From Mycolicibacterium mengxianglii (lineage in GTDB: Bacteria > Actinomycetota > Actinomycetes > Mycobacteriales > Mycobacteriaceae), in NCBI RefSeq assembly GCF_015710575.1, contig NZ_CP065373.1, forward strand, positions 4,030,001-4,094,000: a DNA stretch of 64,000 nucleotides, written 5' to 3'. A program made the translations under genes and the position numbers. This document shows positions 17,368 to 26,029 of the stretch, piece by piece. Each line of letters opens with the position of its first letter. The stretch's first letter is position 1. Below the pieces are notes generated by a model. That model was not told the origin of the DNA and ran no database searches. It saw only the letters and a program-made list of their open reading frames with translations.

Positions 17368-17930
17368 GACTGCGGTGGCATCCGACATCCAAGGGTCATG
17401 GCCTTGGCGAATGCCGCGTATTGATAGGCGTATACCGACACCCATTGCGCAGGGCCGTAGTCGTCGTATGTGCGGGGAACGGGCCGCATCGTCAACTCGC
17501 CGTCGAAGCATTGGTGAAAGATGAAGCGCGCCCGCACCAGATGCCAGTTCCAGGACACCACGATCAACCGCGACCAGCCCCGCTCACGGGCGAGTCGGGA
17601 CGCGAACATCGCCTCCCCCTGCGTGGTCCACGGATCGGGCACGAAACAGATCACCGTGATCGACGGTGTGCCCGACGCGCACGCCCGGCGCACGGTGACA
17701 TCGTCGGCGGGGTAGGAATCCGAGATCACCACCGTGTGGGCATAGCCCTCGCGGGCCAGCCGCAGCCCGTAGTCGATCCGGCCGTCGGTGTCACCTCCGA
17801 GGACGACGATCGCGTCCGCTTCGGTCAGCGGATCCGCCTGCGACCGGCTGAACAGAACGTATCCCCCGGCGACAAAAGCCGTCGCGACGAGCACGGCCAG
17901 CACGACCGCACACACCAGGAACCGGCGCAC
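17289..17930 (-). CDS. YdcF/DUF218-family membrane-anchored protein
   Basis: A 213-residue protein with an N-terminal signal anchor (FLVCAVVLAVLVATAFVAGGYVLF) and a DUF218 domain: ADAIVVLGGDTDGRIDYGLRLA, VVISDSY, DPWTTQGEAMFASRLA and VVSWNWHLVRA. The family is linked to cell-envelope functions such as the vancomycin-resistance protein SanA, but chemistry is unproven. The start is GTG 17930, three bases after the upp stop, so it follows upp in an operon. The last about 26 residues (Ser/Ala-rich) are antisense to the end of pmmB. Confidence 0.8.
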   Translation of the reverse strand: MRRFLVCAVVLAVLVATAFVAGGYVLFSRSQADPLTEADAIVVLGGDTDGRIDYGLRLAREGYAHTVVISDSYPADDVTVRRACASGTPSITVICFVPDPWTTQGEAMFASRLARERGWSRLIVVSWNWHLVRARFIFHQCFDGELTMRPVPRTYDDYGPAQWVSVYAYQYAAFAKAMTLGCRMPPQSQASSALTAEVTASSSSLARARAAAN

Positions 17931-17933
17931 CCG

Positions 17934-18557
17934 TCACCGGGGGCCGTACTGGCGGTCCCCGGCGTCACCGAGGCCGGGCACGATGTAGGCAGCGTCGTTG
18001 AGACCCTCGTCGATGGTCGCGGTGAACAACCGCACCTCCGGCGCCGCGGCTTCGAGTGCCGCCACCCCTTCCGGGGCCACCACCACACAGACAACGGTGA
18101 TGTCGACCGCTCCGCGGGCCTTGAGCAGCTCGAGGGTGTGCACCATCGACCCGCCGGTGGCCAGCATCGGGTCGAGCACCAGGACCGGCAACGTGCTCAG
18201 GTCCTCGGGCAACGATTCGAGATACGGCGTGGGCTGGTGGGTCTCCTCGTCACGGGCCACACCGACGAAGCCCACCTTGGCCTCGGGGATCAGCGCATGC
18301 GCCTGGTCGACCATGCCCAGCCCGGCCCGCAGCACCGGCACCAGTAGCGGCGGTGCGGCCAACCGGTAGCCGGCGGTCTCGACCAGCGGCGTGCGCACGG
18401 TCAGCTGCTCGCGCGGCGCCTCGCGGGTGGCCTCGTACACCAGCATCAGCGTCAGGTCCCGCAGCGCAGCGCGGAAGGCAGCGTTTCCAGTGCGCTCGTC
18501 GCGCAGCGTGGTCAGTCGTGCGGCAGCCAGCGGGTGGTCGATGACGCGGACATCCAT
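17934..18557 (-). CDS. upp: Uracil phosphoribosyltransferase
   Basis: Converts uracil and PRPP to UMP in pyrimidine salvage. 207 residues, as is usual. Motifs: [13 protein letters not shown] at the N-terminus, [14 protein letters not shown], the PRPP-binding loop [13 protein letters not shown] (about 130-142), and the uracil-binding C-terminal [15 protein letters not shown]. It corresponds to Rv3309c. The sapM gene that follows it in M. tuberculosis is absent. A DUF218 gene follows after three bases. The nucleoside catabolic genes add-deoA-cdd lie 3.5 kb away and feed the same pathway. Confidence 0.95.
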   Translation of the reverse strand: MDVRVIDHPLAAARLTTLRDERTGNAAFRAALRDLTLMLVYEATREAPREQLTVRTPLVETAGYRLAAPPLLVPVLRAGLGMVDQAHALIPEAKVGFVGVARDEETHQPTPYLESLPEDLSTLPVLVLDPMLATGGSMVHTLELLKARGAVDITVVCVVVAPEGVAALEAAAPEVRLFTATIDEGLNDAAYIVPGLGDAGDRQYGPR

Positions 18558-18666
18558 AGGCAGGAACCCTAGGGGACCTGTGCCCAGCCGTGCCGAGCAT
18601 GGACACCGATTGTGGCGATCGACCCGTTTTGCGCACGCTCGTGGTGGTGCGCCCAGGGCACGTCGT

Positions 18667-18672
18667 TATTGT
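18667..18672 (+). promoter_or_regulatory. -10 box for leaderless Rv3311-like gene
   Basis: TATTGT ends 7 nt before the ATG at 18680. No Shine-Dalgarno is present in the short leader. Inferred. Confidence 0.4.
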
Positions 18673-18679
18673 GTGCCGC

Positions 18680-19960
18680 ATGGCTGCTGAGCTTGTGCCG
18701 ATCCGCCTCGGGCTGACCGAGGGCGACTTCTACACCGTGTGGGCGCCGCGGTGGCGTGACGCCGGAGACGAATGGGAGGCGTTGCTGGGCAAGGACGAGG
18801 ACCTCTACGGGTTCGCCAGCGTCGCCGACCTGGTGGCGTTCGTGCGCAGCGGCGCCGAGAACGACCTGTCCGACCATCCGGCCTGGGAGCAGCTGGTGGA
18901 GGGCTCGGCGCACAAGCTCGATCCCAGTGAGGACCGCCAGTTCGATCTGATCTCGGTCGAGGAACTGCTCGCCGAGAAGCCCACCGAGGAATCGGTGCAG
19001 ACGCTGGCGCGCACGCTGGCAATCGTGTCCTCCATCGGGTCGGTCTGCGAGCTGCCGGCGGTCACCAAGTTCTTCAACGGCAACCCCACCCTGACCAGCG
19101 TCAACGGCGGTATCGACGAGTTCACCGGTAAAGCTGGGCTCAAGCGGTGGACCAACATCGCCGCGATCGTCGGGCGCAACTGGGACGGCATCATCGCCGC
19201 GATCGACGACATCATCACCACTCCCGAGGTCGACGAGAAGCTCTCGGAGAAGGCCGCCGCGGAGCTGGCCGAGCCCGCGCCCGAGGAGCCCGAGGAGGTG
19301 TCTGCGGCCGACGACAGCGAGCTCGTCGCCGACGACGATCTCGCCGAGGACGGCGACGCCGCGGAGGACCACGCGCTGGCCGTCGAGGCGGGCACCGGAG
19401 TCCTCGGCGACGACGACGACTTCTGGGGCAAGGTCGGCATCGACCCGGTGCAGATGTTGACCAGCGCCGGCACTTTTTACACCCTGCGCTGCTACCTCGA
19501 CGACCAGCCCGTCTTCCTCGGCCGCAACGGCCGCATCAGCGTGTTCACCTCCGAACGTGCGCTGGCCCGGTACCTGGCGGACGAACACGACCACGACCTG
19601 TCAGACCTGAGCACCTACGACGACATCCGTACCGCCGCCACCGACGGTTCGTTGGGCATCGAGGTGATCAAAGAGAACATCTACGTGCTCGCCGGGCTGG
19701 CCGACGAAATCGCCGAGGGCCCGGATGCCATCGACCGCGATCAGCTGGCCCTGGCCGTCGAGTTGCTGCAGGACGTCGGGGACTACTCCGAGGACGACAC
19801 CGTGGGCAAGACGCTGACGGCGGATTCGGAACTGGGCAAGTTCGTCACCTATGTGGCCGAGCCTGACAGCGCCGACCGGCCCGCAGCGCCGTACGCCAAG
19901 GCCGTCGAGCAGTTCGAGAAGCTCGAGCGTTTCCTGGAGTCGCGCCTCCGTCGCGAGTGA
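18680..19960 (+). CDS. Rv3311-like conserved protein with internal duplication
   Basis: A 426-residue cytosolic protein of unknown function, conserved in mycobacteria and sometimes labelled primosomal protein without support. It starts MAAELVPIRLGLTEGDF. An N-terminal block (LTEGDFYTVWAPRW...LYGFASVADLVAFV...ENDLSDHPAW, about 10-72) resembles a C-terminal block (LTSAGTFYTLRCYL...RISVFTSERALARYL...DHDLSDLSTY, about 258-314), suggesting two copies of one domain. Between them lies an acidic Asp/Glu/Ala-rich linker (about 192-250). There is no signal peptide or membrane segment. The 3' side ends in a small hairpin. Confidence 0.82.
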   Translation: MAAELVPIRLGLTEGDFYTVWAPRWRDAGDEWEALLGKDEDLYGFASVADLVAFVRSGAENDLSDHPAWEQLVEGSAHKLDPSEDRQFDLISVEELLAEKPTEESVQTLARTLAIVSSIGSVCELPAVTKFFNGNPTLTSVNGGIDEFTGKAGLKRWTNIAAIVGRNWDGIIAAIDDIITTPEVDEKLSEKAAAELAEPAPEEPEEVSAADDSELVADDDLAEDGDAAEDHALAVEAGTGVLGDDDDFWGKVGIDPVQMLTSAGTFYTLRCYLDDQPVFLGRNGRISVFTSERALARYLADEHDHDLSDLSTYDDIRTAATDGSLGIEVIKENIYVLAGLADEIAEGPDAIDRDQLALAVELLQDVGDYSEDDTVGKTLTADSELGKFVTYVAEPDSADRPAAPYAKAVEQFEKLERFLESRLRRE

Positions 19961-19970
19961 TTCGCCTCAG

Positions 19971-19988
19971 CCGGACGTTACAGTCCGG
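19971..19988 (+). terminator. Short hairpin after Rv3311-like gene
   Basis: CCGGAC, six-base loop GTTACA, GTCCGG, beginning 10 nt after the stop and followed by TTAAT but no U tract. A weak terminator candidate. Confidence 0.4.
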
Positions 19989-20039
19989 TTAATACCCGCG
20001 ATTTTGATTGAAACTCCGAAATCCGCTCAATATGCGCGT

Positions 20040-20064
20040 TAAGTGGACGACATCGCACCACTTA
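20040..20064. promoter_or_regulatory. Inverted repeat, probable TetR operator
   Basis: TAAGTGG, 11-bp spacer, CCACTTA: perfect 7-bp arms 28 bp before the tetR GTG. Half-site centres are 18 bp apart, usual for TetR dimers. Autoregulation of the tetR-NmrA-cupin operon is inferred. Confidence 0.6.
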
Positions 20065-20092
20065 CACCACATAAGCCGATCGGAGGGATGCC

Positions 20093-20722
20093 GTGCAGCG
20101 ATCCACCGCGGCGCCGGACACCGTCGACCCAACGCCGCCGTCACGCCCGCTGCGCCGTGACGCAGCCGAAAACCAGGAGCGGGTGCTGGCCGCTGCCACA
20201 GCGGTGTTCGGCCGCGAAGGACGCGAAGTCTCGATGGCCGCAATCGCCGCCGAAGCAGGTGTCGGTGTCGGCACCCTCTACCGCCGCTACCCCACACGGG
20301 AGTCGTTGCTCGAGGCGCTGACGCAACGTTCGTTCGAGATGGTCCTCGCCGCAGCTGAACGGGCTGCCACCAGCGCGGCAACCGCGATCGCCGCGCTCGA
20401 AGGGTTCTACGACGACACCATCGCGCACCGCAGCGAGCTGGTCCTGCCCCTGCACGGCGGTCCGCAGGAGCTGGCCGGTGTGTCCCGGCGGTTGCAACAG
20501 AAGATCCACGACACCCTCGCCGAACTGCTGACGCGCGGCCGCCGCGAGCACACCATCCGCGACGACGCCACCGCCGAGGACATCATCGCCTTCGGTGCAC
20601 TCCTGGCACACACCTTGGCGCCCGACGAGTGGTGGGTGCGGTCGTTACACCGGCAGAAGCAGATCTACCTGGCCGGTCTGGCACCCCGTCCCACCGCACT
20701 GGCGGGTTCCCATGTCCAGTGA
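20093..20722 (+). CDS. TetR-family regulator
   Basis: A 209-residue regulator. GTG 20093 is preceded by GGAGGG with a 5-nt gap. The helix-turn-helix reads RVLAAATAVFGREGREVS then MAAIAAEAGVGVGTLYRRYPTRESLLEAL (about 29-76). The C-terminal domain is helical, without an assignable ligand. An inverted repeat lies upstream. It is the first gene of a three-gene operon: the NmrA-like gene starts 11 bp before its stop. The module lies between the Rv3311-like gene and add. Confidence 0.9.
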   Translation: MQRSTAAPDTVDPTPPSRPLRRDAAENQERVLAAATAVFGREGREVSMAAIAAEAGVGVGTLYRRYPTRESLLEALTQRSFEMVLAAAERAATSAATAIAALEGFYDDTIAHRSELVLPLHGGPQELAGVSRRLQQKIHDTLAELLTRGRREHTIRDDATAEDIIAFGALLAHTLAPDEWWVRSLHRQKQIYLAGLAPRPTALAGSHVQ

Positions 20723-21560
20723 CACCGTTCTGGTCATCGGCGCCGCCGGTCACGCTGCCGGCCACGTCGTCTCCGCATTGGCCGACCGCGGCGCCCGGGT
20801 ACGCGGTTTCATCCGCGACGCCGACCGTCGCGACGACGTGCTGTCGCGCGGCGCGGCAGAGGTGGCCATCGGTGATCTCACCGAATCCGACAGTGTCCGT
20901 TCGGCACTCGCGGGTGTGAGCTCGGCCTTCTACATCGCGCCCGCGTTCATCGCCGACGAAGCCCGGATAGGCGTGAGCGTCGTGGACGAGTGCCGGCGAG
21001 CGGGGGTGCGACGCCTGGTTTTCTCGTCGGTGATCCATCCCGGCCTGGAGCTGATCAACCATGCGGCCAAAGCCCCGGTCGAGCGGGCGCTCTACGACTC
21101 CGGAATGGAGTACGCGGTGTTGCAACCTGCGCTGTTCTTCCAGAACTTCGCGCAGTCCCTCGCCCGCGCCGCCGAGAGCGGCGTGTTCGCCGAGCCGTGG
21201 TCCACCGAGACCCGGTTCTCCCGGGTCGACTACCGTGACGTCGCCGAAGCCGCGGCACTCGCCCTCACCGGTGACCGCTTGATCGGCGGCACCTACGAAC
21301 TCGCCGCCGACGGACATCTGAACCGACATGACGTCGCGGCCCTCATGAGCCAGGCCGCGGGTCGGCCGATCACCGCGCAACGGCTCGATCCGGCGGCGAT
21401 GACCGACCTCGAGCCCGCCATGCGCGCGATGTTCGACCACTACGACCACTCCGGACTGCTCAGTACCGCGGTGACGCTGAGTGCTGTGCTCGAGCGTCCG
21501 CCCCGGACGTTGCAGGACTACTTCCACGAATTGGCAGCAGAAGGAGAACCGTTGACATGA
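20712..21560 (+). CDS. NmrA-like NAD(P)-binding protein (atypical SDR)
   Basis: A 282-residue Rossmann protein. ATG 20712 overlaps the tetR end by 11 bp. The nucleotide motif VLVIGAAGHAAGHVV near the N-terminus is a divergent GxxGxxG, followed by RDADRRDD (NADP-type basic residues). The mid-region has VFSSVIHPGLELINH and the NmrA-style MEYAVLQPALFFQNF. NmrA-like proteins are quinone reductases, redox sensors or isomerase-like enzymes; a catalytic Tyr-x3-Lys is not evident. Coupling to tetR and a cupin gene suggests a small detoxification module. Confidence 0.82.
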   Translation: MSSDTVLVIGAAGHAAGHVVSALADRGARVRGFIRDADRRDDVLSRGAAEVAIGDLTESDSVRSALAGVSSAFYIAPAFIADEARIGVSVVDECRRAGVRRLVFSSVIHPGLELINHAAKAPVERALYDSGMEYAVLQPALFFQNFAQSLARAAESGVFAEPWSTETRFSRVDYRDVAEAAALALTGDRLIGGTYELAADGHLNRHDVAALMSQAAGRPITAQRLDPAAMTDLEPAMRAMFDHYDHSGLLSTAVTLSAVLERPPRTLQDYFHELAAEGEPLT

Positions 21561-22078
21561 CTGCAGATTCCGCGCCCCTGCCCGCCGACGATCTGTCGCG
21601 GGAACTCACCGTCGTCGACGCTGACCACCCCGCCGGCGGTTGGCTGGCGCTGGCCGGTGACACCTACGCCATGCTCGTCACCGGGGCGCAGACGGCCGGC
21701 AGGTACTGCCTGATCGACATGCGTGTTCCCGACGGCGGCGGGCCGCCACCGCACCGCCACGATTTCGAAGAGATGTTCACCGTCCTCGAGGGGTCCATCG
21801 AGTTCACCTTCCGCGGGCAGACGCGGTCGGTGCAGGCGGGTTCGACGGTCAACATTCCCGCCAACGCACCGCACCACTTCCGCAACACCTCCGGGGCGCC
21901 GGCGCGGATGTTGTGTATGTGCACACCTGCGGGACAGGACGAGTACTTCTCCCGCGTCGGCGATCCGGTAAGCGGCCCCACCGCTGCGCCGCCGCAGCTG
22001 TCTCCCGATGAGCTGCGGACACGCCAGGAGACCGCAGCCCGGCTGGCCCCGGATTACCACACCGAGATGCTGGTCTGA
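21557..22078 (+). CDS. Cupin-domain protein
   Basis: A 173-residue single-cupin protein. The metal motif is PPPHRHDFEEMFTVLEG (His-x-His...Glu) and the second motif PANAPHHFRNTS (His). Such proteins bind Fe or Mn and act as small dioxygenases, isomerases or quercetinase-like enzymes, or merely as binding proteins. The ATG overlaps the preceding stop (ATGA), so it is the last gene of the tetR operon. It converges on add with a 12-bp gap. Confidence 0.85.
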   Translation: MTADSAPLPADDLSRELTVVDADHPAGGWLALAGDTYAMLVTGAQTAGRYCLIDMRVPDGGGPPPHRHDFEEMFTVLEGSIEFTFRGQTRSVQAGSTVNIPANAPHHFRNTSGAPARMLCMCTPAGQDEYFSRVGDPVSGPTAAPPQLSPDELRTRQETAARLAPDYHTEMLV

Positions 22079-22090
22079 GGTCGGACGAAC

Positions 22091-23176
22091 TCAGCCGACC
22101 AGGATGGCGAAACGCGGTTTGATGACCTCGTCGATGATCGCCAGCCGCTGATCGAACGGGATGAACGCCGACTTCATCGCATTGATGGTGAACCGTTCGA
22201 GATCACTCCAGCCGTACCCGAACGCCTCGACCAGCCGCAGCATCTCCTGGCTCATCGTGGTGTCGCTCATCAGCCGGTTGTCGGTGTTGACCGTCACCCG
22301 GAAGCGCAGCCGGGCCAGCTTGTCGAACGGATGCTCGGCGATGCTGGCCACCGCGCCGGTCTGCACGTTCGAACTCGGGCACAGCTCCAGCGGAATCCGC
22401 TTGTCGCGCACGATGCCCGCGACGCGGCCCAGCCGTGCGGTACCGTCGGCGCGCTCTTCGATGTCGTCGACGATGCGGACCCCGTGCCCGAGCCGGTCGG
22501 CGCCGCAGAAGGCGATCGCCTCATGGATCGACGGCAGCCCGAAGGCCTCGCCAGCGTGAATGGTGAAGCGTCCGTTGTTGTTCCGCATGTATTCGAAAGC
22601 ATCGAGATGACGGGTGGGAGGGTAACCGGCCTCAGCACCGGCGATGTCGAAGCCGACGACGCCTTTGTCGCGGAACCGGATGGCCAGCTCGGCGATCTCC
22701 CGGGACCGGGCGGCGTGGCGCATCGCGGTCACCAGGCAACGCACCGTGATCGACTTGCCGTCAGCGCCGGCCGCCTTCTCACCGTCGGCGAAGCCGGCCA
22801 GCACAGCGTCGACCACCGCGTCCAGGCTCAACCCCTGGTCGATGTGCAGTTCCGGCGCGAACCGGACCTCGGCGTACACCACGGAGTCCGCCGCCAGGTC
22901 CTGCACACACTCGAAGGCCACCCGGTGCAGTGACTCGGGGGTCTGCATGACGGCGACGGTGTGGGCGAACGGTTCCAGGTAGCGCACCAGCGAACCGCTG
23001 TGTGCGGCCGTTCTGAAAAACGTCGCCAAGCCCTCGACGTCGGTGGCCGGCAGCTCGTCATACCCGATCTCGGAGGCGATCTCGAGGACTGTCGCCGGGC
23101 GCAACCCGCCGTCGAGGTGATCGTGGAGCAGCGCCTTGGGGGCTTGCTGAATGGTGTCCAATGTCAGTGGAGTCAT
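22091..23176 (-). CDS. add: Adenosine deaminase
   Basis: Zn-dependent deamination of (deoxy)adenosine to inosine. 361 residues from ATG 23176, which overlaps the deoA stop by four bases. Catalytic landmarks: [12 protein letters not shown] (HxH-type metal ligands), [21 protein letters not shown] (His and Glu), RLGHGVRI (catalytic His) and [13 protein letters not shown] (metal Asp). It is the final gene of the cdd-deoA-add operon, as in M. tuberculosis Rv3313c-Rv3315c. Confidence 0.94.
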   Translation of the reverse strand: MTPLTLDTIQQAPKALLHDHLDGGLRPATVLEIASEIGYDELPATDVEGLATFFRTAAHSGSLVRYLEPFAHTVAVMQTPESLHRVAFECVQDLAADSVVYAEVRFAPELHIDQGLSLDAVVDAVLAGFADGEKAAGADGKSITVRCLVTAMRHAARSREIAELAIRFRDKGVVGFDIAGAEAGYPPTRHLDAFEYMRNNNGRFTIHAGEAFGLPSIHEAIAFCGADRLGHGVRIVDDIEERADGTARLGRVAGIVRDKRIPLELCPSSNVQTGAVASIAEHPFDKLARLRFRVTVNTDNRLMSDTTMSQEMLRLVEAFGYGWSDLERFTINAMKSAFIPFDQRLAIIDEVIKPRFAILVG

Positions 23177-24474
23177 GAGCTGATCCGATCGATGATGAGG
23201 GGACGTGACTCGGGCGCCCGGTCCTGCACGTTCCAGGCGCCGTCGAGCTCGGCGAGTGCCGGTCCCACGCGGTCCGGGGTGTCGGTGTACAGCGTGAAGA
23301 GCTGATCGCCCGCGGCGACGGGTTCGCCGGGCCTGCGGTGGATCAGCATCCCGGCGCCGGCCTGCACCTTCTCGCCAGGAGCCGTGCGGCCCGCCCCGAG
23401 CCGCCACACTGCCATCCCCACCGCCAACGCGTCGATATCCCCCATTGTGCCGCCTCGGGGGGCGGTCACGGTCTCGGAATGGGTGGCTTTCGGCAGCGGC
23501 GCTCGCAGGTCGCCGCCCTGAGCGGTGACGATCGCGCGGAAACTGTCCATCGCGGTGCCGTCGCGAAGCGCGTCGGCCGGGTCGCGGGCGTCGACGCCGG
23601 CCAGTTCGAGCATGTCGCGGGCCAGCGCCACCGTCAGCGCCACCACGTCGTCGGGCCCGCCGCCGGCCAGGACCTCCAGCGACTCGGCCACCTCCACGGC
23701 GTTGCCCACCGCGCGGCCCAGCGGGCAGGACATGTCGGTGAGCACCGCCCGCGTCGGGATCCCGTGTGCCGCGCCGAGAGCCACCATGGTGCGCGCCAGC
23801 TCCCAGGACTCCTGTTCCTTCTTCAGGAACGCACCCGCCCCGACCTTGACGTCGAGGACCAGCGCGTCGGCACCCTCGGCGAGTTTTTTACTCATCACCG
23901 AGCTCGCGATCAGCGGCAACGACTCGGTGGTGGCGGTGACGTCGCGCAGCGCGTAGATCTTGCGATCGGCCGGCGCCAGATCACCCGCGGCGAAGATCGC
24001 CGCGCCGACCTCACACAGCTGTTGGCGCACTTGGGCTTTGCCGATCTCGGCGGTGAAGCCGGGGATGGACTCCAGCTTGTCCAGGGTGCCGCCGGTGTGG
24101 CCGAGACCGCGCCCCGCCGCCTGGGGCACCGCGCCACCGCAGGCCACCACCAGCGCGACCAGCGGAATCGTGATCTTGTCGCCCACCCCACCGGTGGAGT
24201 GTTTGTCGACCAGCGCCAGCGGTCTGCCGTCGCGACGAAGTTCGGAGAAGTCCAGCCGCTCCCCCGAGTTGATCATGGCCGCCGTCCACCGGGAGATCTC
24301 GTCGCGGTCCATGCCCCGCAGGAAGATGGCCATCAGCAGCGCCGCCATCTGCTCGTCACCGACCGTCCCGCGGGTGTAGGCGTCGATCACCCAGTCGATC
24401 GCGTCATCGGTCAGGCGCCCGCCGTCACGCTTGGTGCGGATGACCGTCGGTGCATCGAACGTGAACTGGGTCAC
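23173..24474 (-). CDS. deoA: Thymidine phosphorylase
   Basis: Cleaves thymidine/deoxyuridine to base and deoxyribose 1-phosphate. 433 residues from the GTG at 24474, whose G is shared with the cdd TAG stop (TAGTG). Motifs: [16 protein letters not shown] (the phosphate-binding family signature), [20 protein letters not shown], and [20 protein letters not shown]. The C-terminal domain carries the PYNP fold. It is translationally coupled to both neighbours in the nucleoside salvage operon. Confidence 0.95.
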   Translation of the reverse strand: MTQFTFDAPTVIRTKRDGGRLTDDAIDWVIDAYTRGTVGDEQMAALLMAIFLRGMDRDEISRWTAAMINSGERLDFSELRRDGRPLALVDKHSTGGVGDKITIPLVALVVACGGAVPQAAGRGLGHTGGTLDKLESIPGFTAEIGKAQVRQQLCEVGAAIFAAGDLAPADRKIYALRDVTATTESLPLIASSVMSKKLAEGADALVLDVKVGAGAFLKKEQESWELARTMVALGAAHGIPTRAVLTDMSCPLGRAVGNAVEVAESLEVLAGGGPDDVVALTVALARDMLELAGVDARDPADALRDGTAMDSFRAIVTAQGGDLRAPLPKATHSETVTAPRGGTMGDIDALAVGMAVWRLGAGRTAPGEKVQAGAGMLIHRRPGEPVAAGDQLFTLYTDTPDRVGPALAELDGAWNVQDRAPESRPLIIDRISS

Positions 24475-24896
24475 TATCTTTGGTCTCCTGGTTCGCCCGA
24501 ACCCCGGGCGAGGTCGTCGGGCCCGAACGCGTCGGGCAGCAGTTCGGCCAGCCGCCTGGGCCCGGCCGGGTGGGCGATCAGCAGCTCGGATCCCCCATGC
24601 TCGAAGAGCACCTGACGGCACCGCCCGCACGGCATCAGGAGTTCGCCGTCGGCGGCCACGCAGACGAGTGCGACCAGCCGTCCGCCCCCGGTTGAATGCA
24701 GGACGCAGACCACAGCACACTCCGCGCAGAGACCCAGGCCATATGAGACATTCTCCACATTGCATCCGGTGACAACGCGACCATCGTCGACCAGCGCCGC
24801 GGCCCCGACCGGAAAACCCGAATAGGGTGCGTAGGCCCGCTTGCTGACTGCAATTGCGTTGTCCTGCAACATCTTCCAGTCGATTTCAGCAGTCAC
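24474..24896 (-). CDS. cdd: Cytidine deaminase
   Basis: Zn-dependent conversion of (deoxy)cytidine to (deoxy)uridine. 140 residues from a GTG start. The active-site block is GLCAECAVV (Cys-Ala-Glu, zinc ligand and catalytic Glu) with PCGRCRQVLFE supplying two more cysteines; YAPYSGFPVGAA and GCNVENVSYG are substrate loops. It is the first gene of the cdd-deoA-add operon, whose promoter lies in the 249-bp gap shared with divergent sdhC. Confidence 0.95.
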   Translation of the reverse strand: MTAEIDWKMLQDNAIAVSKRAYAPYSGFPVGAAALVDDGRVVTGCNVENVSYGLGLCAECAVVCVLHSTGGGRLVALVCVAADGELLMPCGRCRQVLFEHGGSELLIAHPAGPRRLAELLPDAFGPDDLARGSGEPGDQR

Positions 24897-25145
24897 GGAA
24901 CCCGTAATCCTTTGATTCTGAATGCATTCACCACACCCCTGTTCTGACCAGGCGATTTCAGCAAGGCCACCCTAACTTCACGCTGGTTGGCCGCGCGAGG
25001 CATGTTCGGCAATTAGTTGGTTACTACAAATGGGATTAGAGTCCACCCGACGGTTGCCCAAGGCAACAATTGGGAATCGAAACACCGCCACGCTGGGGGC
25101 CGATGCGTCGCCCCGGCGTCCACCGATGGCGTTGGAGGCGCTGAG

Positions 25146-25562
25146 ATGAGTACAGCGGCACCGGCACAGCCGGTCAAGCCGGAGAAGCCACGCCGGCGCA
25201 CCCTGTATCGCGGCGACCCAGGCATGTGGTCCTGGGTTTTGCACCGCATCACGGGGGCGACGATCTTCTTCTTCCTCTTTGTACATGTGCTCGACACGGC
25301 ATTGGTCCGCGTCAGCCCCGAGGTCTACAACGAGGTCATCGAGACCTACAAGACGCCGCTGGTCGGCCTGATGGAAGTCGGCCTGGTGGCCGCCGTCCTC
25401 TTCCACGCCCTCAACGGCGTCCGGCTGATCTTGGTCGACTTCTGGTCCGAAGGCCCCCGCCACCAGCGCAAGATGCTGGCCGCTGTGGCGGCCGTCTGGT
25501 TGCTGGTGATGGTGCCCTCACTGGTGGTGCTGGGCATGCACATGTCGGAGAGGTTCCTGTGA
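25146..25562 (+). CDS. sdhC: Succinate dehydrogenase cytochrome b subunit
   Basis: A membrane anchor subunit of complex II, 138 residues, with three helices. RRRTLYRGDPGMWSWVLHRITGATIFFFLFVHVLD contains the SdhC family pattern with His residues suited to haem ligation (LHRITG, FVHVLD), and VLFHALNGVRLILVDFW is the third-helix motif. The start at ATG 25146 follows GTTGGAGGCGCTGAG. It is the first gene of sdhCDAB and overlaps the sdhD GTG. It corresponds to Rv3316. Confidence 0.93.
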   Translation: MSTAAPAQPVKPEKPRRRTLYRGDPGMWSWVLHRITGATIFFFLFVHVLDTALVRVSPEVYNEVIETYKTPLVGLMEVGLVAAVLFHALNGVRLILVDFWSEGPRHQRKMLAAVAAVWLLVMVPSLVVLGMHMSERFL

Positions 25563-26026
25563 GCGCCCCGGATCAGCCCCGCGAACGGCCCATTGCGCCC
25601 GTTCTGGAGACCAGCTACGACCGTCCGGCAGGTCTGGACAACCCACGTGCACCGCGCCGCCCGGGTGGCATGCCGAACTTCGAGAAGTACGCCTGGCTGT
25701 TCATGCGGTTCTCGGGCATCGTGCTGGTCTTCCTGGCACTGGGCCACCTGTTCATCATGTTGATGTGGCAGAACGGCGTGTACCGGATTGACTTCAACTA
25801 CGTCGCGCAGCGCTGGGCCTCGCCGTTCTGGCAGATCTGGGACCTGCTGCTGCTGTGGCTGGCTCAGCTCCACGGCGGCAACGGCATGCGCGTGATCATC
25901 GCCGACTACTCCCGTAAAGACTCGACACGGTTCTGGCTGAACTCGCTGCTGGCGCTGTCGATGATCTTCACGCTGGTGCTCGGCACCTATGTATTGCTGA
26001 CGTTCGACGCGAACATCGGGGGCTAA
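25559..26026 (+). CDS. sdhD: Succinate dehydrogenase membrane anchor subunit
   Basis: A 155-residue membrane anchor, starting at GTG 25559 that overlaps the sdhC stop. The N-terminal about 45 residues are hydrophilic and Pro-rich. Three hydrophobic helices follow: FSGIVLVFLALGHLFIMLMW, then one around QIWDLLLLWLAQLHGGNGMRVII (QLHGGNG with a His suited to haem/quinone binding), then LALSMIFTLVLGTYVLL. It matches the Rv3317 position. Four bases separate it from sdhA. Confidence 0.92.
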   Translation: MSAPDQPRERPIAPVLETSYDRPAGLDNPRAPRRPGGMPNFEKYAWLFMRFSGIVLVFLALGHLFIMLMWQNGVYRIDFNYVAQRWASPFWQIWDLLLLWLAQLHGGNGMRVIIADYSRKDSTRFWLNSLLALSMIFTLVLGTYVLLTFDANIGG

Positions 26027-26029
26027 GCC

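Noticed and set aside
24930..25060. Possible IdeR/Fur-like box before sdhC (AAGGCCACCCTAACTT)
   Set aside because: Too few matches to the 19-bp IdeR consensus to call; left as unannotated promoter region.
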